Below, in pieces: positions 36,712 through 46,233 of a stretch of DNA of 64,000 nucleotides (positions are counted from its first letter, which is position 1; every line of letters begins with the position of its first letter). The stretch is from Terrimesophilobacter sp964651535 (GTDB lineage: Bacteria > Actinomycetota > Actinomycetes > Actinomycetales > Microbacteriaceae). The stretch covers positions 992,001-1,056,000 of the forward strand of contig CAZYYE010000001.1 in assembly GCA_964651535.1 (NCBI GenBank), written 5' to 3'. Both the position numbers and the translations under genes were made by a program. Under the pieces are notes generated by a model that was not told the origin of the DNA, did not search any database, and was given only the letters and a program-made list of their open reading frames with translations.

Positions 36712-37221
36712 CTATTTCTCGTCGTCATCGCTTTCGATGTCGAGCGCTTCGTCGCGGGCCTTTCCGGCGGCGATGATGACGCCGTCGACGAGGTGTTCAC
36801 CGCGGTCGACGATCCGTTCGCGAACACCTTTCGCCGTCTTCGCGACGTTCTCGGTGGCGTCCTGGGCGACCTTGGCGACTTGTCCGGAGACATCTTTTGT
36901 CGTCTCGGCGACCTTGCTGGCAATGTCCTTCGTAGTCTCGGCGACTCTGCCGGAGACCTCTCTAGCGACGACCGATGCGCGGGCGGCGGCATCCTGTGCC
37001 CCCGCCACGGCCGCTTTCGTTCCGGTGACGACCTTCTCCTGAACGATCGGGGCGTTCTCCTTCACGAACTCCTGCGTCTCGGCGACGACCCTCTGGACGC
37101 GGGGGTCCTCCCAGGCTTGCGTCGCTTTCGTCTTGATTCGCTCATACCGCGGGCGACCGGCGCGCGCGCCGAGAACGTAGCCAAGACCGAGTCCGACTAT
37201 GAAGAGAAATTTGAGTCGCAT
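36712..37221 (-). CDS. YtxH-like helical repeat protein
   Basis: 169 aa. An N-terminal hydrophobic segment with glycine-zipper character (FLFIVGLGLGYVLGARAG, residues 5-22) is followed by long amphipathic helix repeats with the 11-residue-like units VAETTKDIASK / VAETTKDVSGQ / VAKVAQDATEN. This is the pattern of YtxH and of late embryogenesis/apolipoprotein-like proteins, thought to stiffen or protect the envelope under stress. Basic RYERIKTKA near the membrane. Convergent with aspA. Confidence 0.85.
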   Translation of the reverse strand: MRLKFLFIVGLGLGYVLGARAGRPRYERIKTKATQAWEDPRVQRVVAETQEFVKENAPIVQEKVVTGTKAAVAGAQDAAARASVVAREVSGRVAETTKDIASKVAETTKDVSGQVAKVAQDATENVAKTAKGVRERIVDRGEHLVDGVIIAAGKARDEALDIESDDDEK

Positions 37222-37238
37222 GCACCAACGGTAATGGG

Positions 37239-38090
37239 TCAGCCTGAGAATCCGTTCGGTGTTTGCGCAACCCGCCACATGTGAAGGCTCGCATAGCTGC
37301 GGTAAGGCGACCAGCGTTCCGCGTACTCGGCAATGCCTTTCGGAGTCGCCGGAAGGCCGAGTCGCTCGGCACCCTTCAGCAAAACGAGGTCGGTGGCCAG
37401 GAGAACGTCGGGCGCTCCGAGCGTGCGCATCGCCACATATCCGGCGGTCCACGGCCCAACGCCCGGCAGGGTGACCAGTCGCTCGGTGAGTTCCGTGACC
37501 GTCATAGGAGGGTGCAGGTCGAGCATCCCTGAGGCCAGCGCGAGCGCGACACCGTGAATAGCGGCCACGCGCCGTGCGGGTCCGCGCAGCACGTCCAATC
37601 CGCGCTCGGCGAACTGCGCTGCGGCGGGAAACTGGCCGGTCCCGTCGAGCTCCGCGGCAAGCCGTCCAAGCACGGTGCGGGCGGCAGCTATGGAGATTTG
37701 CTGGCCGATCATGGTGCGAAGCAATTGCTCCTCCGGATCGAGACTGCCTGGGAGCCTCATGCCGGGATTCGCCGACACGGTTGCGGACAGAGCCGGATCG
37801 TCGGACAAGTGCGCATCGATCGCCGCGGAATCGGCATCGAGATCGCACAACAGCCGCACGCGAGGGACCAGTTCGGCGGGTAGGGCACCTCCGTCGAGCG
37901 AGGCGAAGACGGTATCCGGGCCGCCGAGTTCGATGGCGAGGGCCGCCGCCGTGCCGTCTGGCATCCGAATTCGCCGCTCGTAGCGCGAATCGTCTCCAGC
38001 TTCGATGCCGGGGACCGCGTGCGTCGACAGGTAGCGCAGGAGCCCGGCGCCGTCGAACGGCGCACGAGTCGAAAGTCGCGTCGAAGTCAC
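37239..38090 (-). CDS. alkA: DNA-3-methyladenine glycosylase II (AlkA-like)
   Basis: 283 aa. Helix-hairpin-helix is LVTLPGVGPWTAGYVAMRTLGAPDVLLATDLVLL; the catalytic Asp is in ATDLVLLKGA. An N-terminal AlkA_N-type beta domain comes first and the central DPEEQLLRTMIGQQISIAAARTVLGRL is the helical core. Repairs alkylated purines. Starts at GTG 38090. Divergent from the ribokinase gene, 44 bases between. Confidence 0.9.
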   Translation of the reverse strand: MTSTRLSTRAPFDGAGLLRYLSTHAVPGIEAGDDSRYERRIRMPDGTAAALAIELGGPDTVFASLDGGALPAELVPRVRLLCDLDADSAAIDAHLSDDPALSATVSANPGMRLPGSLDPEEQLLRTMIGQQISIAAARTVLGRLAAELDGTGQFPAAAQFAERGLDVLRGPARRVAAIHGVALALASGMLDLHPPMTVTELTERLVTLPGVGPWTAGYVAMRTLGAPDVLLATDLVLLKGAERLGLPATPKGIAEYAERWSPYRSYASLHMWRVAQTPNGFSG

Positions 38091-38134
38091 ACGCCCACTC
38101 TCGCACGCGGCACCCACGCCGATACGCTGGAGGA

Positions 38135-39049
38135 ATGCAGCACGGCACACATTCCGGAATCGCCATGGTCGGCAGCGCGAACATGGACATCGTGTTCTCG
38201 GTCGAGCGCATCCCGAGCCCCGGGGAGACTCTCCTCGCCGATTCGGTCGCCAGATACCCGGGAGGCAAGGGCCTCAATCAGGCAGTCGCCTCTGCGAGAG
38301 CCGGAGCGGCGACGACGTTCCTCGGCGCCCTCGGCAACGATGACCACGGCTCCGAGCTTTTCGCCACGATGGCGGATGCCGGAATCGATTCGACACTCGT
38401 GCGTCATGTTGCCGCCGACACGGGCCAGGCGTTCATCGTCGTGGCCGATAACGCCGAGAACACGATCATCGTGGCATCCGGCGCCAATGCTGAACTCGCC
38501 TCGCTGACCCCGGCCGAACGCGAGGTGGTGGAAGCTGCGGAGGTTCTCCTCATGCAACTCGAGCTGCCGCTGGAGGTAGTCATGGAGGCGGCGCTTGCGG
38601 CGCAGGCCGCAGGCACGATTGTCATGCTGAATGCCGCTCCCGCGCGGCAAATCCCCGACAAGCTCATCAGCGCTCTCGACTACTTGATCGTCAACGAGCA
38701 TGAAGCGTGCCTGATGGCGGAAACCGACGATCTCGCCGAGGCCTCCCGTCGCCTCGCCTCGCGCGTCGAATATCTGATCGTGACGCTCGGCCGGGACGGC
38801 TCGGCGCTCTACCATCGCGGCGACGAGGCGGCCAGAGTTCCCGCGCGCGACGTCGTGGCCATCGACACGACGGGCGCAGGCGACACATTCTGCGGCGCAT
38901 TCGCCGCAGCAATCTCCGAAGGCCGAAATCTCAGGGATGCTGCAGCCTTCGCCACCGCGGCCGCGGCCCTGTCCGTGCAAATCCTCGGTGCAGTTCCCTC
39001 GATTCCGTCCCGGGATCGCATCGAAGCGATGCTTGCGGAACCCGCATGA
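38135..39049 (+). CDS. rbsK: PfkB family sugar kinase, probable ribokinase
   Basis: 304 aa. Opening MVGSANMDIVFSVERIPSPGETLLADSVARYPGGKGLNQAVASARAGA with the GGKGxNQA ribokinase signature; anion hole and base in DTTGAGDTFCGAFAAAI. IVNEHEAC precedes the ATP site. It phosphorylates D-ribose or a similar pentose or 2-deoxyribose. No ABC transporter gene is beside it. AGGA sits directly ahead of ATG 38135, tight spacing. Confidence 0.88.
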   Translation: MQHGTHSGIAMVGSANMDIVFSVERIPSPGETLLADSVARYPGGKGLNQAVASARAGAATTFLGALGNDDHGSELFATMADAGIDSTLVRHVAADTGQAFIVVADNAENTIIVASGANAELASLTPAEREVVEAAEVLLMQLELPLEVVMEAALAAQAAGTIVMLNAAPARQIPDKLISALDYLIVNEHEACLMAETDDLAEASRRLASRVEYLIVTLGRDGSALYHRGDEAARVPARDVVAIDTTGAGDTFCGAFAAAISEGRNLRDAAAFATAAAALSVQILGAVPSIPSRDRIEAMLAEPA

Positions 39050-39111
39050 CGCGCGGCTGCCGGGGGATACTGAACTTTGGCGAGAATTTCGACGCCTGAC
39101 AAGGAGTGCAC

Positions 39112-39927
39112 ATGGACACCGCCACACTCGAGGCCATCATGGCGTTCGCAACAGCGGGCTGGGCGCTGGCCCTCCTGCTCCAACTCGTGGACGTCATCAC
39201 CGGGCACCAGGTGCGACGGGCCGGCAGGGCGGCCGGCACGCGAGATCGAGACCGGATACTCGCGTGGACGGTCGCCGTGTGCGCGATCGTGCTCATCGCC
39301 GTCATCCTCATCGCGGACTTCGCGGCCCGGCTGGTTCTCGATCGCACCGAAACGCTGTGGGGTTCCCTGCTTCTCGTAGCGCTCGTCGCCGTTGCCGCGA
39401 TCACCGCGCTCCTGGCGGCGCGCGCCCTTCGGCGGCCCCAGACCGGATACCAGGTGATCAGGGACGAGTTGCGGGCCCTCAGCGGTTCTCGAATATCCAA
39501 GGGCAGGCTTGCCGACTACCGTGCGTGGCTGTCCGCGATCGACGCGAGGGGGAAGGACCTGAAACGGCGCGTCGTCACGGGCCGTTGGGTGCGTGTAATC
39601 CCCGCTCTGGTCGCTCTCGCGGGGCTGGCGGCAGCTGTGTGGCTCGCGAGTGTCGACGTTCTGCAGCCGTGGCAGGCGGCTCTCTTCATCGCCGCCACCG
39701 GCGTGAGCGTGTGGCTTGGCGTGTGGGGCGCGAGGATTTCGCTCGCGCGGAACCTCGCCATCCATGCGGTGCACCAAAAGCAAAGGGCAGAGGCGATTCT
39801 CATGCTCGAAGATCTGGAACGGAAGACGCCGCGCAAAGTTGCGGGACTGAGCGAACGGGTCTCCCGCGCGCTGGCGATACTCCGGGAACAGCAGGGCCAG
39901 GCGGTCCCCCCTCACAAGGAGAACTAG
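39112..39927 (+). CDS. Membrane protein, unknown
   Basis: 271 aa. Four hydrophobic helices occur at about residues 8-27, 48-72, 84-104 and 161-204 (last region probably two). A polar loop of about 50 residues and a C-terminal helical, Lys/Glu-rich tail (QKQRAEAILMLEDLERK) face the cytoplasm. AAGGAG with good spacing precedes ATG 39112. No family recognised. Confidence 0.8.
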   Translation: MDTATLEAIMAFATAGWALALLLQLVDVITGHQVRRAGRAAGTRDRDRILAWTVAVCAIVLIAVILIADFAARLVLDRTETLWGSLLLVALVAVAAITALLAARALRRPQTGYQVIRDELRALSGSRISKGRLADYRAWLSAIDARGKDLKRRVVTGRWVRVIPALVALAGLAAAVWLASVDVLQPWQAALFIAATGVSVWLGVWGARISLARNLAIHAVHQKQRAEAILMLEDLERKTPRKVAGLSERVSRALAILREQQGQAVPPHKEN

Positions 39928-39990
39928 CGCGAAACGGTCCCGCGCGAACCGATAGACTTGCATGTCCGAAAAAAAGGGGTGTGAGCCTGG

Positions 39991-42207
39991 GTGGCATCGA
40001 GCGAACTGGAGCGAGAACGCGCCTACGTGGGGATGTTGTACGAGCGGCTTGACGACCTCCAGAGCGAAGCCGAAAAGCAGCTGGCTCTGGTTCGATCGGA
40101 AAATGTCGGCGGCGGCCATCAGGCCAGAAGCGAACGCGACAGTTTCGCGAAACTCTACGAGGACCGCATCGCCCAGTTGAGGGATGTGGGGGAGCGGCTC
40201 GCATTCGGGCGGCTCACGAGCGATTCCGACGATGAGGGGCTCGTCCACCGTTACATCGGCCGAATCGGATTGCGAGACTCGACGCAATCGCCCATCCTGC
40301 TGGACTGGCGGGTTCCGCAGGCGAGCGCGTTCTATCAGGCGACGGCGAAAACTCCCATGGGCGCTCGCGCTCGACGCCATCTGATCTCTTCGGGTCGAAC
40401 GCTTTCCCGCATCGAAGACGAAATCTTCGACCCCGAACTTCTCGACGAATCCTCCGTGCAGTTGCAGGGCGAAGGTGCACTCCTCGCTGCACTCGCCGCT
40501 CAGCGCACGGGCCGGATGTCTGACATCGTGGCAACGATCCAGGCCGAACAGGATCGCATCATCCGATCCGAGCTCGGCGGCGTTCTCGTCGTGCAGGGAG
40601 GGCCAGGCACGGGCAAGACCGCTGTCGCCCTCCACCGTGCGGCCTACTTGCTCTACTCCCATCGCGAGCGGCTCCGCTCCAGCGGCGTGCTCATTGTCGG
40701 TCCTTCCCGCTCGTTCCTGAAGTACATCGAAGCCGTGCTCCCCTCACTCGGCGAGTCCGGGGTCGTGCTCGCGAGCGTCGGCCAGTTGTATCCTGGCCGC
40801 GAAGCGACGGCCGTCGACGCGCCCAAAGTCGCCGAGCTCAAGGGGCGAAGCGCCATGGCCGCGGTGCTCGCGCGGGCCGTCGCATCGAGGCAACGCGTAC
40901 CCGCCGAACCGCAACCCCTCGACATCAACGGCGAGACCATTTTCCTCGAGCCCGAGCTCGTCGCGGCGGCGATCCAGCGCGCGCGGGAAAGCGGAAAATC
41001 GTACAACAACGCGCGCGTCGTGTTCGTGAAGACGGCGCTCGCCGCGCTCACGAGGCAGCTCGCCGAGAAGCTTCGCGCTCAGGGCAACTCCATCGACGAT
41101 TCCGATTTCGCGATGTTGCGGGAGGACATCCGGAGCTCTCACGACGCGCGAGTCGCACTCAACACCGCGTGGCTTCCCCTCACTCCGGAGAAGCTCCTGC
41201 AGGACCTGTACGCGCGCGGGCAATGGCTCGCATCCGTGACCCCGGGCTGGTCGGCAGAGGAACGGGAATTGCTGCGCCGCGACCGGTCTGCGCCCTTCAC
41301 GGTGTCCGACATCCCACTCTTGGACGAGGCGGCGGAACTTCTGGGCGAGGTGCCGACCGAAAATGCCGCGGCCCGCCGCGAGGAGAAGCTGCAGCAGAAA
41401 CGCGACATCGAGAACGCGGAGCAGGCCATCGCGAATATGGGCGTCGGTGGCAGGGTCGATGCGAAGCGGCTTGCCGCGGGATTCGCAGAGTATGCGGATG
41501 CCGGAACCACGGCAGAGCGGGCGGCGGCGGATCGCACGTGGGCATACGGCCACATCGTCGTGGACGAAGCGCAGGAACTGTCTCCCATGCAGTGGCGCTT
41601 GTTGTTGCGGCGGGGGCCTTCCCGCTCCTTCACCATCGTCGGCGACATCGCTCAGGCCGCCGCGGCATCGGCAGCGGAAACGTGGCAGCACGCGCTTGCG
41701 CCGCTCATCGGTCAGCGCGACGAGGGCGATCGCTGGCGTCTCGAGGAACTCACGGTGAATTATCGGACACCGTCCCAGATCGCGGCGGCAGCCGAGTCGG
41801 TGGCGATCGCCCACGGTCTGCCGGTGACGCGGTCGGTGTCCGTGCGGGAGAGCGAGTGGCCGATCGAGTTTGTGCGGGACCCGGTTGCGGCCGTCAACCT
41901 GGCCCTCGAAGTCGAGGGCACTGTCGCTGTGATTGCTACCGATGAACGCGTCGATGGGCTTCGCGAAACTCTTGCCCTGGAGTTTCCCGGGCTCGTGGGC
42001 TCGGCGGCGGACGGACTGGGTTCGGATGTGACCGTTCTCGGCACGAATGAGGCGAAGGGGCTCGAGTTCGATTCCGTCGTCGTCGTCGATCCTGCCGCGA
42101 TAGTGCAGGCAACCGAACGCGGGCCCGCTGCGCTGTACGTTGCGATGACGAGGCCGACGCAGCGGCTCGTATTCGCCGAGGCGGAAACCCTTCCGCCCGG
42201 CCTCTAG
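39991..42207 (+). CDS. helD: UvrD-like RNA polymerase recycling ATPase, class II HelD
   Basis: 738 aa. Class II HelD proteins remove stalled RNA polymerase and can displace rifampicin; one form (HelR) gives resistance. Seen: an N-terminal coiled coil (ELERERAYVGMLYERLDDLQSEAEKQL), ILLDWRVP, Walker A GGPGTGKT (203-210), VDEAQELSPMQWR, GDIAQAA, EELTVNYRT and TNEAKGLEFDSV; the C-terminal lobe carries ALYVAMTRPTQRL. GTG 39991. A TAGACT -10 is at 39953-39958; the rifampicin-associated 19-bp palindrome known for helR is not visible upstream. Confidence 0.93.
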   Translation: MASSELERERAYVGMLYERLDDLQSEAEKQLALVRSENVGGGHQARSERDSFAKLYEDRIAQLRDVGERLAFGRLTSDSDDEGLVHRYIGRIGLRDSTQSPILLDWRVPQASAFYQATAKTPMGARARRHLISSGRTLSRIEDEIFDPELLDESSVQLQGEGALLAALAAQRTGRMSDIVATIQAEQDRIIRSELGGVLVVQGGPGTGKTAVALHRAAYLLYSHRERLRSSGVLIVGPSRSFLKYIEAVLPSLGESGVVLASVGQLYPGREATAVDAPKVAELKGRSAMAAVLARAVASRQRVPAEPQPLDINGETIFLEPELVAAAIQRARESGKSYNNARVVFVKTALAALTRQLAEKLRAQGNSIDDSDFAMLREDIRSSHDARVALNTAWLPLTPEKLLQDLYARGQWLASVTPGWSAEERELLRRDRSAPFTVSDIPLLDEAAELLGEVPTENAAARREEKLQQKRDIENAEQAIANMGVGGRVDAKRLAAGFAEYADAGTTAERAAADRTWAYGHIVVDEAQELSPMQWRLLLRRGPSRSFTIVGDIAQAAAASAAETWQHALAPLIGQRDEGDRWRLEELTVNYRTPSQIAAAAESVAIAHGLPVTRSVSVRESEWPIEFVRDPVAAVNLALEVEGTVAVIATDERVDGLRETLALEFPGLVGSAADGLGSDVTVLGTNEAKGLEFDSVVVVDPAAIVQATERGPAALYVAMTRPTQRLVFAEAETLPPGL

Positions 42208-43271
42208 AATCGCGAAAACAACGGCAGGGCATTGATGAGCCACACCGCGACGACGGCAATGACGATGAAGACTCCCGCGAGGGGGATGCCGCGCCGGAGG
42301 CGGCGCCCAGGCCCGGCGACCGAGTTGGCAGCCATCCGAGCCCCGAGCGTTGATTCTCCTGCTTCGAGTGCCGTGCTGTCGGCGACCCGGTCATCCGCGT
42401 AACGCACCGTGCGATCCACTGCCTTGCCGCCGACGTTATCGACGATCCTGAAAATGCGCGCGATCGTTGCCGCATTCAACAGGTCGAACGGGCGCGACGA
42501 GTAGAAGAACATCCAGTCGTCCACAATCTCGACATCGAACTGAGTCGCCTCGTCGATGAGGAGCGCCATGAGATCCGGAGTGAACACGTAGAGCGCGTCG
42601 CGTTCGTACTCTTTGGGGCAATACAGCGTGAAATACCTGTCAAAATCCCCCTCGAGGGAAAGAATCTGGCCGCGCGAGAACCTGATCGGCAGATTGGACC
42701 CGAAGAAGTTGTTGGCCTTGGCATCCAGCACCATGTTGGGAAGCATCCGATCCAGCGTGATGGCAAGGTACCCCCAGTGATGCACTGTGCGGTTCTTGCC
42801 GGATCCGGTCGTGTAACTGAGGTTTCCGAAATCCAATCCCGGGCGAGAGGTGCGGGAGATCCGCTCAGGCACGCGGCGAGAGGAACCGATCCCGAAAATT
42901 GTCCCCGGATAGCCGGGCACCAGCCCGTTCGCGGTGAACAAGAGGCCATTCGCCTCGGCGAATCGCGACAATCGGACGAGACGCGCCCACGACGCCTGGC
43001 CTCCGACGAACCAGAATGCCGTGACCACGCCGGCGGCGACGAGCATCGTCGCGAGAAGGACGAACGCGGTGGATCCGCCGGAAAAGAACTGCGAGTAGAT
43101 CGACAGCATGATGCTGAGAGCGATTGCTCCGCCGGCAATCAACACGGCCAGCACGACACCGGAGGTTGCCGAGGCAGCGGGAGTCATCGACCGTGCGGAG
43201 TCCTTGCGGAACGCCGCGATCTCCCGTCTCGAGACGGGGGAAGTGAGAGAAGAGAAGTCGAGAGTCGCCAC
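42204..43271 (-). CDS. Membrane protein, DUF3137-like
   Basis: 355 aa. Two membrane helices near residues 38-60 and 68-90, a large soluble part, and a last helix at about 330-350. FDRYFTLYCPKEYERDALYVFTPDLMALLIDEATQFDVEIVDDWMFFYS recalls DUF3137 (envelope protein of unknown role). GTG 43271 is taken, with GGTGAGAGAG ahead; the frame is open further upstream. The stop overlaps the convergent HelD stop by four bases. Confidence 0.78.
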   Translation of the reverse strand: MATLDFSSLTSPVSRREIAAFRKDSARSMTPAASATSGVVLAVLIAGGAIALSIMLSIYSQFFSGGSTAFVLLATMLVAAGVVTAFWFVGGQASWARLVRLSRFAEANGLLFTANGLVPGYPGTIFGIGSSRRVPERISRTSRPGLDFGNLSYTTGSGKNRTVHHWGYLAITLDRMLPNMVLDAKANNFFGSNLPIRFSRGQILSLEGDFDRYFTLYCPKEYERDALYVFTPDLMALLIDEATQFDVEIVDDWMFFYSSRPFDLLNAATIARIFRIVDNVGGKAVDRTVRYADDRVADSTALEAGESTLGARMAANSVAGPGRRLRRGIPLAGVFIVIAVVAVWLINALPLFSRF

Positions 43272-43359
43272 GTTCGCTCTCTCACCCCGCTGCAGTAATT
43301 GCCGACATTCCGAAAATGGTAGCGGTGTCGGACGTCTGCGGGCGTGCCATTCTTGAGGA

Positions 43360-44505
43360 GTGAGCATCCTCAGCGACGGTCTTCTCCAATCGATTCACGA
43401 ACGCGCAGCAGGGTACGACAGCGATAATTCGTTCTTTGCCGAGGACCTGGCAGAATTGCGCGCGGCCGGCTACCTCACAGCGCTCGTGCCGAAGAACCTG
43501 GGCGGGCTCGGGTTGACGCTGCGCGAAACCGCGCACGAACAAGTCAGGCTCGCCGCCGCGGCGCCGGCCACGGCTCTTGCCGTCAATATGCATCTCGTGT
43601 GGACGGGAATTGCGAAGACCATGCTCGATCGAGGCGACGATTCGCTCGAGTTCGTTCTCACCGACTCGGCGGCCGGCGAACTCTATGCGCTCGCCATCAG
43701 CGAGGCCGGAAACGACCTCGTGCTGTTCGGAAGCACGACCGAGGCCGTGCCCCAACCGGACGGCGCATACGAGTTCACGGGTACGAAGATCTTCACGAGC
43801 CTTTCGCCGGCCTGGACGAGACTCGGGCTATTCGGCCTCGACAGTTCCTCGCCGGATGCGCCGAAACTCGTGCACGCCATTGTCGACCGCACGACGGAGG
43901 GCATCACGGTCCTGAACGACTGGGACACGCTCGGGATGCGCGCATCCCAAAGCAACAGCACCCGCCTCGAGAATGTGCGCGCTGAGCCGGATCGGATCAT
44001 CCGCCGCCTCGACCCCGGTCCCAATCCCGACTTGTTGATCTTCGCGATCTTCGCGAACTTCGAAACCCTGCTTTCGTCCGTCTACATCGGTATCGCCCAG
44101 CGTGCGCTCGAGCTCGGCGTCGAGAAAGCGACGAAGCGCACGTCGGCGCGAAATGGTGGTGCGGCCAAATCGCTTGACCCGGATGTCCGGTGGAAGCTCG
44201 CGGATGCCGCAATCGCGTTCGACGCGATCCTCCCGCATCTGAATGCGATCGCGAGCGATCTCGACAACCGTGTGGACCGTGGCGATCAATGGTTCCGGGC
44301 ACTGGTCGGACTCAAGGTGAAGGCGACCGAAACCGCGAAGTTCGTGGTGGATCAGGCCATCCGGGTCTCCGGCGGTGCAATCTACTTCACGGGCAACGAA
44401 CTTGGGCGCCTGTATCGGGATGTTCTCGCCGGCGGATTCCACCCGAGTAACGAAGATTCGGCGCATGCGACGGTGGCGACAGCCCTTCTCGGTCCGCTGC
44501 CGTAG
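43360..44505 (+). CDS. Acyl-CoA dehydrogenase family flavoprotein
   Basis: 381 aa. Three-domain acyl-CoA dehydrogenase plan: N-terminal helices (AGYLTALVPKNLGGLGLTLRE), middle beta domain (EFTGTKIFTSLSPAW, WDTLGMRASQSNSTRLENV), and C-terminal helical domain with VKATETAKFVVDQAIRVSGGAIYFTGNELGRLYRDVLAGGFHPSN. The usual catalytic Glu is not obvious, so it may be a related FMN/FAD monooxygenase-like (DszC/Acad-like) enzyme rather than a fatty acyl-CoA dehydrogenase. GTG 43360. Confidence 0.88.
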   Translation: MSILSDGLLQSIHERAAGYDSDNSFFAEDLAELRAAGYLTALVPKNLGGLGLTLRETAHEQVRLAAAAPATALAVNMHLVWTGIAKTMLDRGDDSLEFVLTDSAAGELYALAISEAGNDLVLFGSTTEAVPQPDGAYEFTGTKIFTSLSPAWTRLGLFGLDSSSPDAPKLVHAIVDRTTEGITVLNDWDTLGMRASQSNSTRLENVRAEPDRIIRRLDPGPNPDLLIFAIFANFETLLSSVYIGIAQRALELGVEKATKRTSARNGGAAKSLDPDVRWKLADAAIAFDAILPHLNAIASDLDNRVDRGDQWFRALVGLKVKATETAKFVVDQAIRVSGGAIYFTGNELGRLYRDVLAGGFHPSNEDSAHATVATALLGPLP

Positions 44506-44530
44506 CTGGTTTCCCCGTCTCCCTGCACAG

Positions 44531-44578
44531 ACTCATCGCCCGGTGCGGCACTTGGTGCGGCTCTTCCGGGCGATGAGT
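44531..44578 (+). terminator. Long inverted repeat after the acyl-CoA dehydrogenase gene
   Basis: ACTCATCGCCCGG (44531-44543) pairs perfectly over 13 bases with CCGGGCGATGAGT (44566-44578). The 22-base loop can form a smaller GCAC/GTGC hairpin. The T-run after it is weak. The rest of the 274-base spacer 44506-44779 shows no gene; a TTTTTT run lies near 44620. Confidence 0.55.
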
Positions 44579-44779
44579 TGTTCTCCATCCAGAGTGCACC
44601 CGATCGCTGCTGGTTGCAAGTGTTTTTTGCGAGTTGGCCGGTCCACAGAATGTACTGCCCCCGGATAGGCCACATCACAAATGGGGGTCTCGATTGCTCA
44701 CCGGTTTTAGTAGCGTCGGAAATGGTCGCGGCGTACGCGGGCACGGCACAGCAGTGCTGGCAATTCACGACGTGGAACA

Positions 44780-45610
44780 GTGAGGGGGGTGGGCGCGTTG
44801 CGCAACGACGCCGTCGAACCGCTCAGCCGCGTCGCCACACAACCACTGTCCGCGGTACACGAGTTTCTCGGGATCTGGGCCGGCCGTGCCCGGCAATCCC
44901 TCGTGGCGCGCCTCATCGGGCGGAATCCGGTTCCGTCGGAGCATCGGGCCGCATTCCGTCAGGCGTGCGGAGATGTCGCTGTCGCCGATTCGCTCGCGCA
45001 ATTGGGCGCGGCGTGGCTCGTCTTCCGAGCCGTTCCCGTCGGGCGGGAGCTCGCCGATCTCGAATACATCGCGATCGGACCGGCCGGAGTCTTCTCCATT
45101 GCCGTGCGGCACCATCCTGGCCGCGCAATCTGGATCGACGGAGGCATCCTCCTCGTGGAGGGCGAACGGATGCCGTACATCCGCGATGCCGAGTTCGAGG
45201 CGGTCCGCTCCTCCCAATTGCTTTCCGAGGTGATCGGAGCGCGCGTCGAAGTGACGCCGTGCCTGGTCATTGTCGATCCGCGGAGCTTGACCGTGGCCAA
45301 GCCGCCGAAAAGGGTCGCCGTTCTCACACCGCGAGATATGCGTCCCTGGTTGAGGGATATGCCGAGGGTGCTCTCCCAGGAGAAGCTCGCCGCGTTCCAG
45401 GCAGCGGCTTCGGACAGGGAGGGCTGGCAGGACATCCGCAACCCCTCGGCCGAGGTCGTCGGCTGGCTCGCCGCGTTTCGAAAAGTTCAGACCGAGGTCA
45501 ACCAGGCGCGCCATGTGAGACTCACCTGGGTGACTGGCGCGCTGGTCCTGCTGTGGCTCGGTGCCATGGTGGGGATCGGCGGCTTCACGACGAGTCTGCT
45601 CGTCCCGTAG
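44780..45610 (+). CDS. NERD-like nuclease-related domain membrane protein
   Basis: 276 aa. A NERD-type domain with GAAWLVFRAVPVGRELADLEYIAIGPAGVFSIAVRHHPG lies near residues 75-115, with catalytic-looking spacing LEYIAIGPAGVF replacing the classical D-x-ExK. The Lys is not clear. A C-terminal membrane helix is at about residues 245-268. NERD proteins are usually DNA-associated nucleases or signalling parts; here the active site looks incomplete. GTG 44780, with GTG 44789 and TTG 44798 as other options. Confidence 0.75.
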   Translation: MRGVGALRNDAVEPLSRVATQPLSAVHEFLGIWAGRARQSLVARLIGRNPVPSEHRAAFRQACGDVAVADSLAQLGAAWLVFRAVPVGRELADLEYIAIGPAGVFSIAVRHHPGRAIWIDGGILLVEGERMPYIRDAEFEAVRSSQLLSEVIGARVEVTPCLVIVDPRSLTVAKPPKRVAVLTPRDMRPWLRDMPRVLSQEKLAAFQAAASDREGWQDIRNPSAEVVGWLAAFRKVQTEVNQARHVRLTWVTGALVLLWLGAMVGIGGFTTSLLVP

Positions 45611-45617
45611 CGCAGCG

Positions 45618-45953
45618 CTAGAAAACGAGGAGAGAAACGATTCCGACGGCCGCGACGATTGCGGTCGCGAGAAATGCGATGAAACCGCCAACCAACAGCA
45701 CACGGGATTGATTCATTCGCTGAATCCTCGTCGTGCTGTTCTTTTCCGCGAGGGCATCCCTGGCCTCGGTCAGGGTCCGAAATGTGCCGACGCGCCGACC
45801 GCGGCGATCCGTAGCGCGGTACTTCCCGCGTGGGGTTCGGTCGATGCCGCCGGCGACTTCGCCATCGTATTCGGCGACCCAGCGCGTGGGAAGCACGGGA
45901 ACCCACTCCGGGTTCTCGTAGGGGACAACTGGTTCGTCTAGTGAGGTGGACAT
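45618..45953 (-). CDS. Small membrane protein
   Basis: 111 aa. A soluble start of about 75 residues with WVAEYDGEVAGGIDRTPRGKYRATDRRGRRVGTFRTLTEARDAL, then one C-terminal hydrophobic helix (about 84-108). ATG 45953 with AGGCGGGTGAA ahead. No family recognised. Convergent with the NERD gene. Confidence 0.8.
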   Translation of the reverse strand: MSTSLDEPVVPYENPEWVPVLPTRWVAEYDGEVAGGIDRTPRGKYRATDRRGRRVGTFRTLTEARDALAEKNSTTRIQRMNQSRVLLVGGFIAFLATAIVAAVGIVSLLVF

Positions 45954-46214
45954 TTCACCCGCCTTTCCGGACAACCGCCGTGGATTGCCAATCATCGGGC
46001 CCGCAACGGAAAGCGAGGGCCCTGAACGCTCGTGATCACGAGCGAGAGCAGTCCGCAGCGACCCGCCAATTCTACCGGCCCGGAATCGCGCATCACGGCT
46101 TGTGGAGGGACTTGTCGGGACTCTCACAGGGTCGCGCTTGCGTGAGAACGGGCGACCATCCGCCGGCCGCGGGCCTTTCACGAGAAAGTAACGATTCGAT
46201 CCTGACTTGTGCTG

Positions 46215-46233
46215 GGGGTGTTTCTCACCCCCG
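46215..46233. repeat. Hairpin upstream of the cold-shock gene
   Basis: GGGGGTG-TTTCT-CACCCCC, a perfect seven-pair stem with a five-base loop. It lies just before the likely cspA promoter and could end upstream transcription. Confidence 0.45.

Noticed and set aside
44620..44660. Possible second terminator using the TTTTTT run at about 44620
   Set aside because: No stable stem lies directly before the T run.
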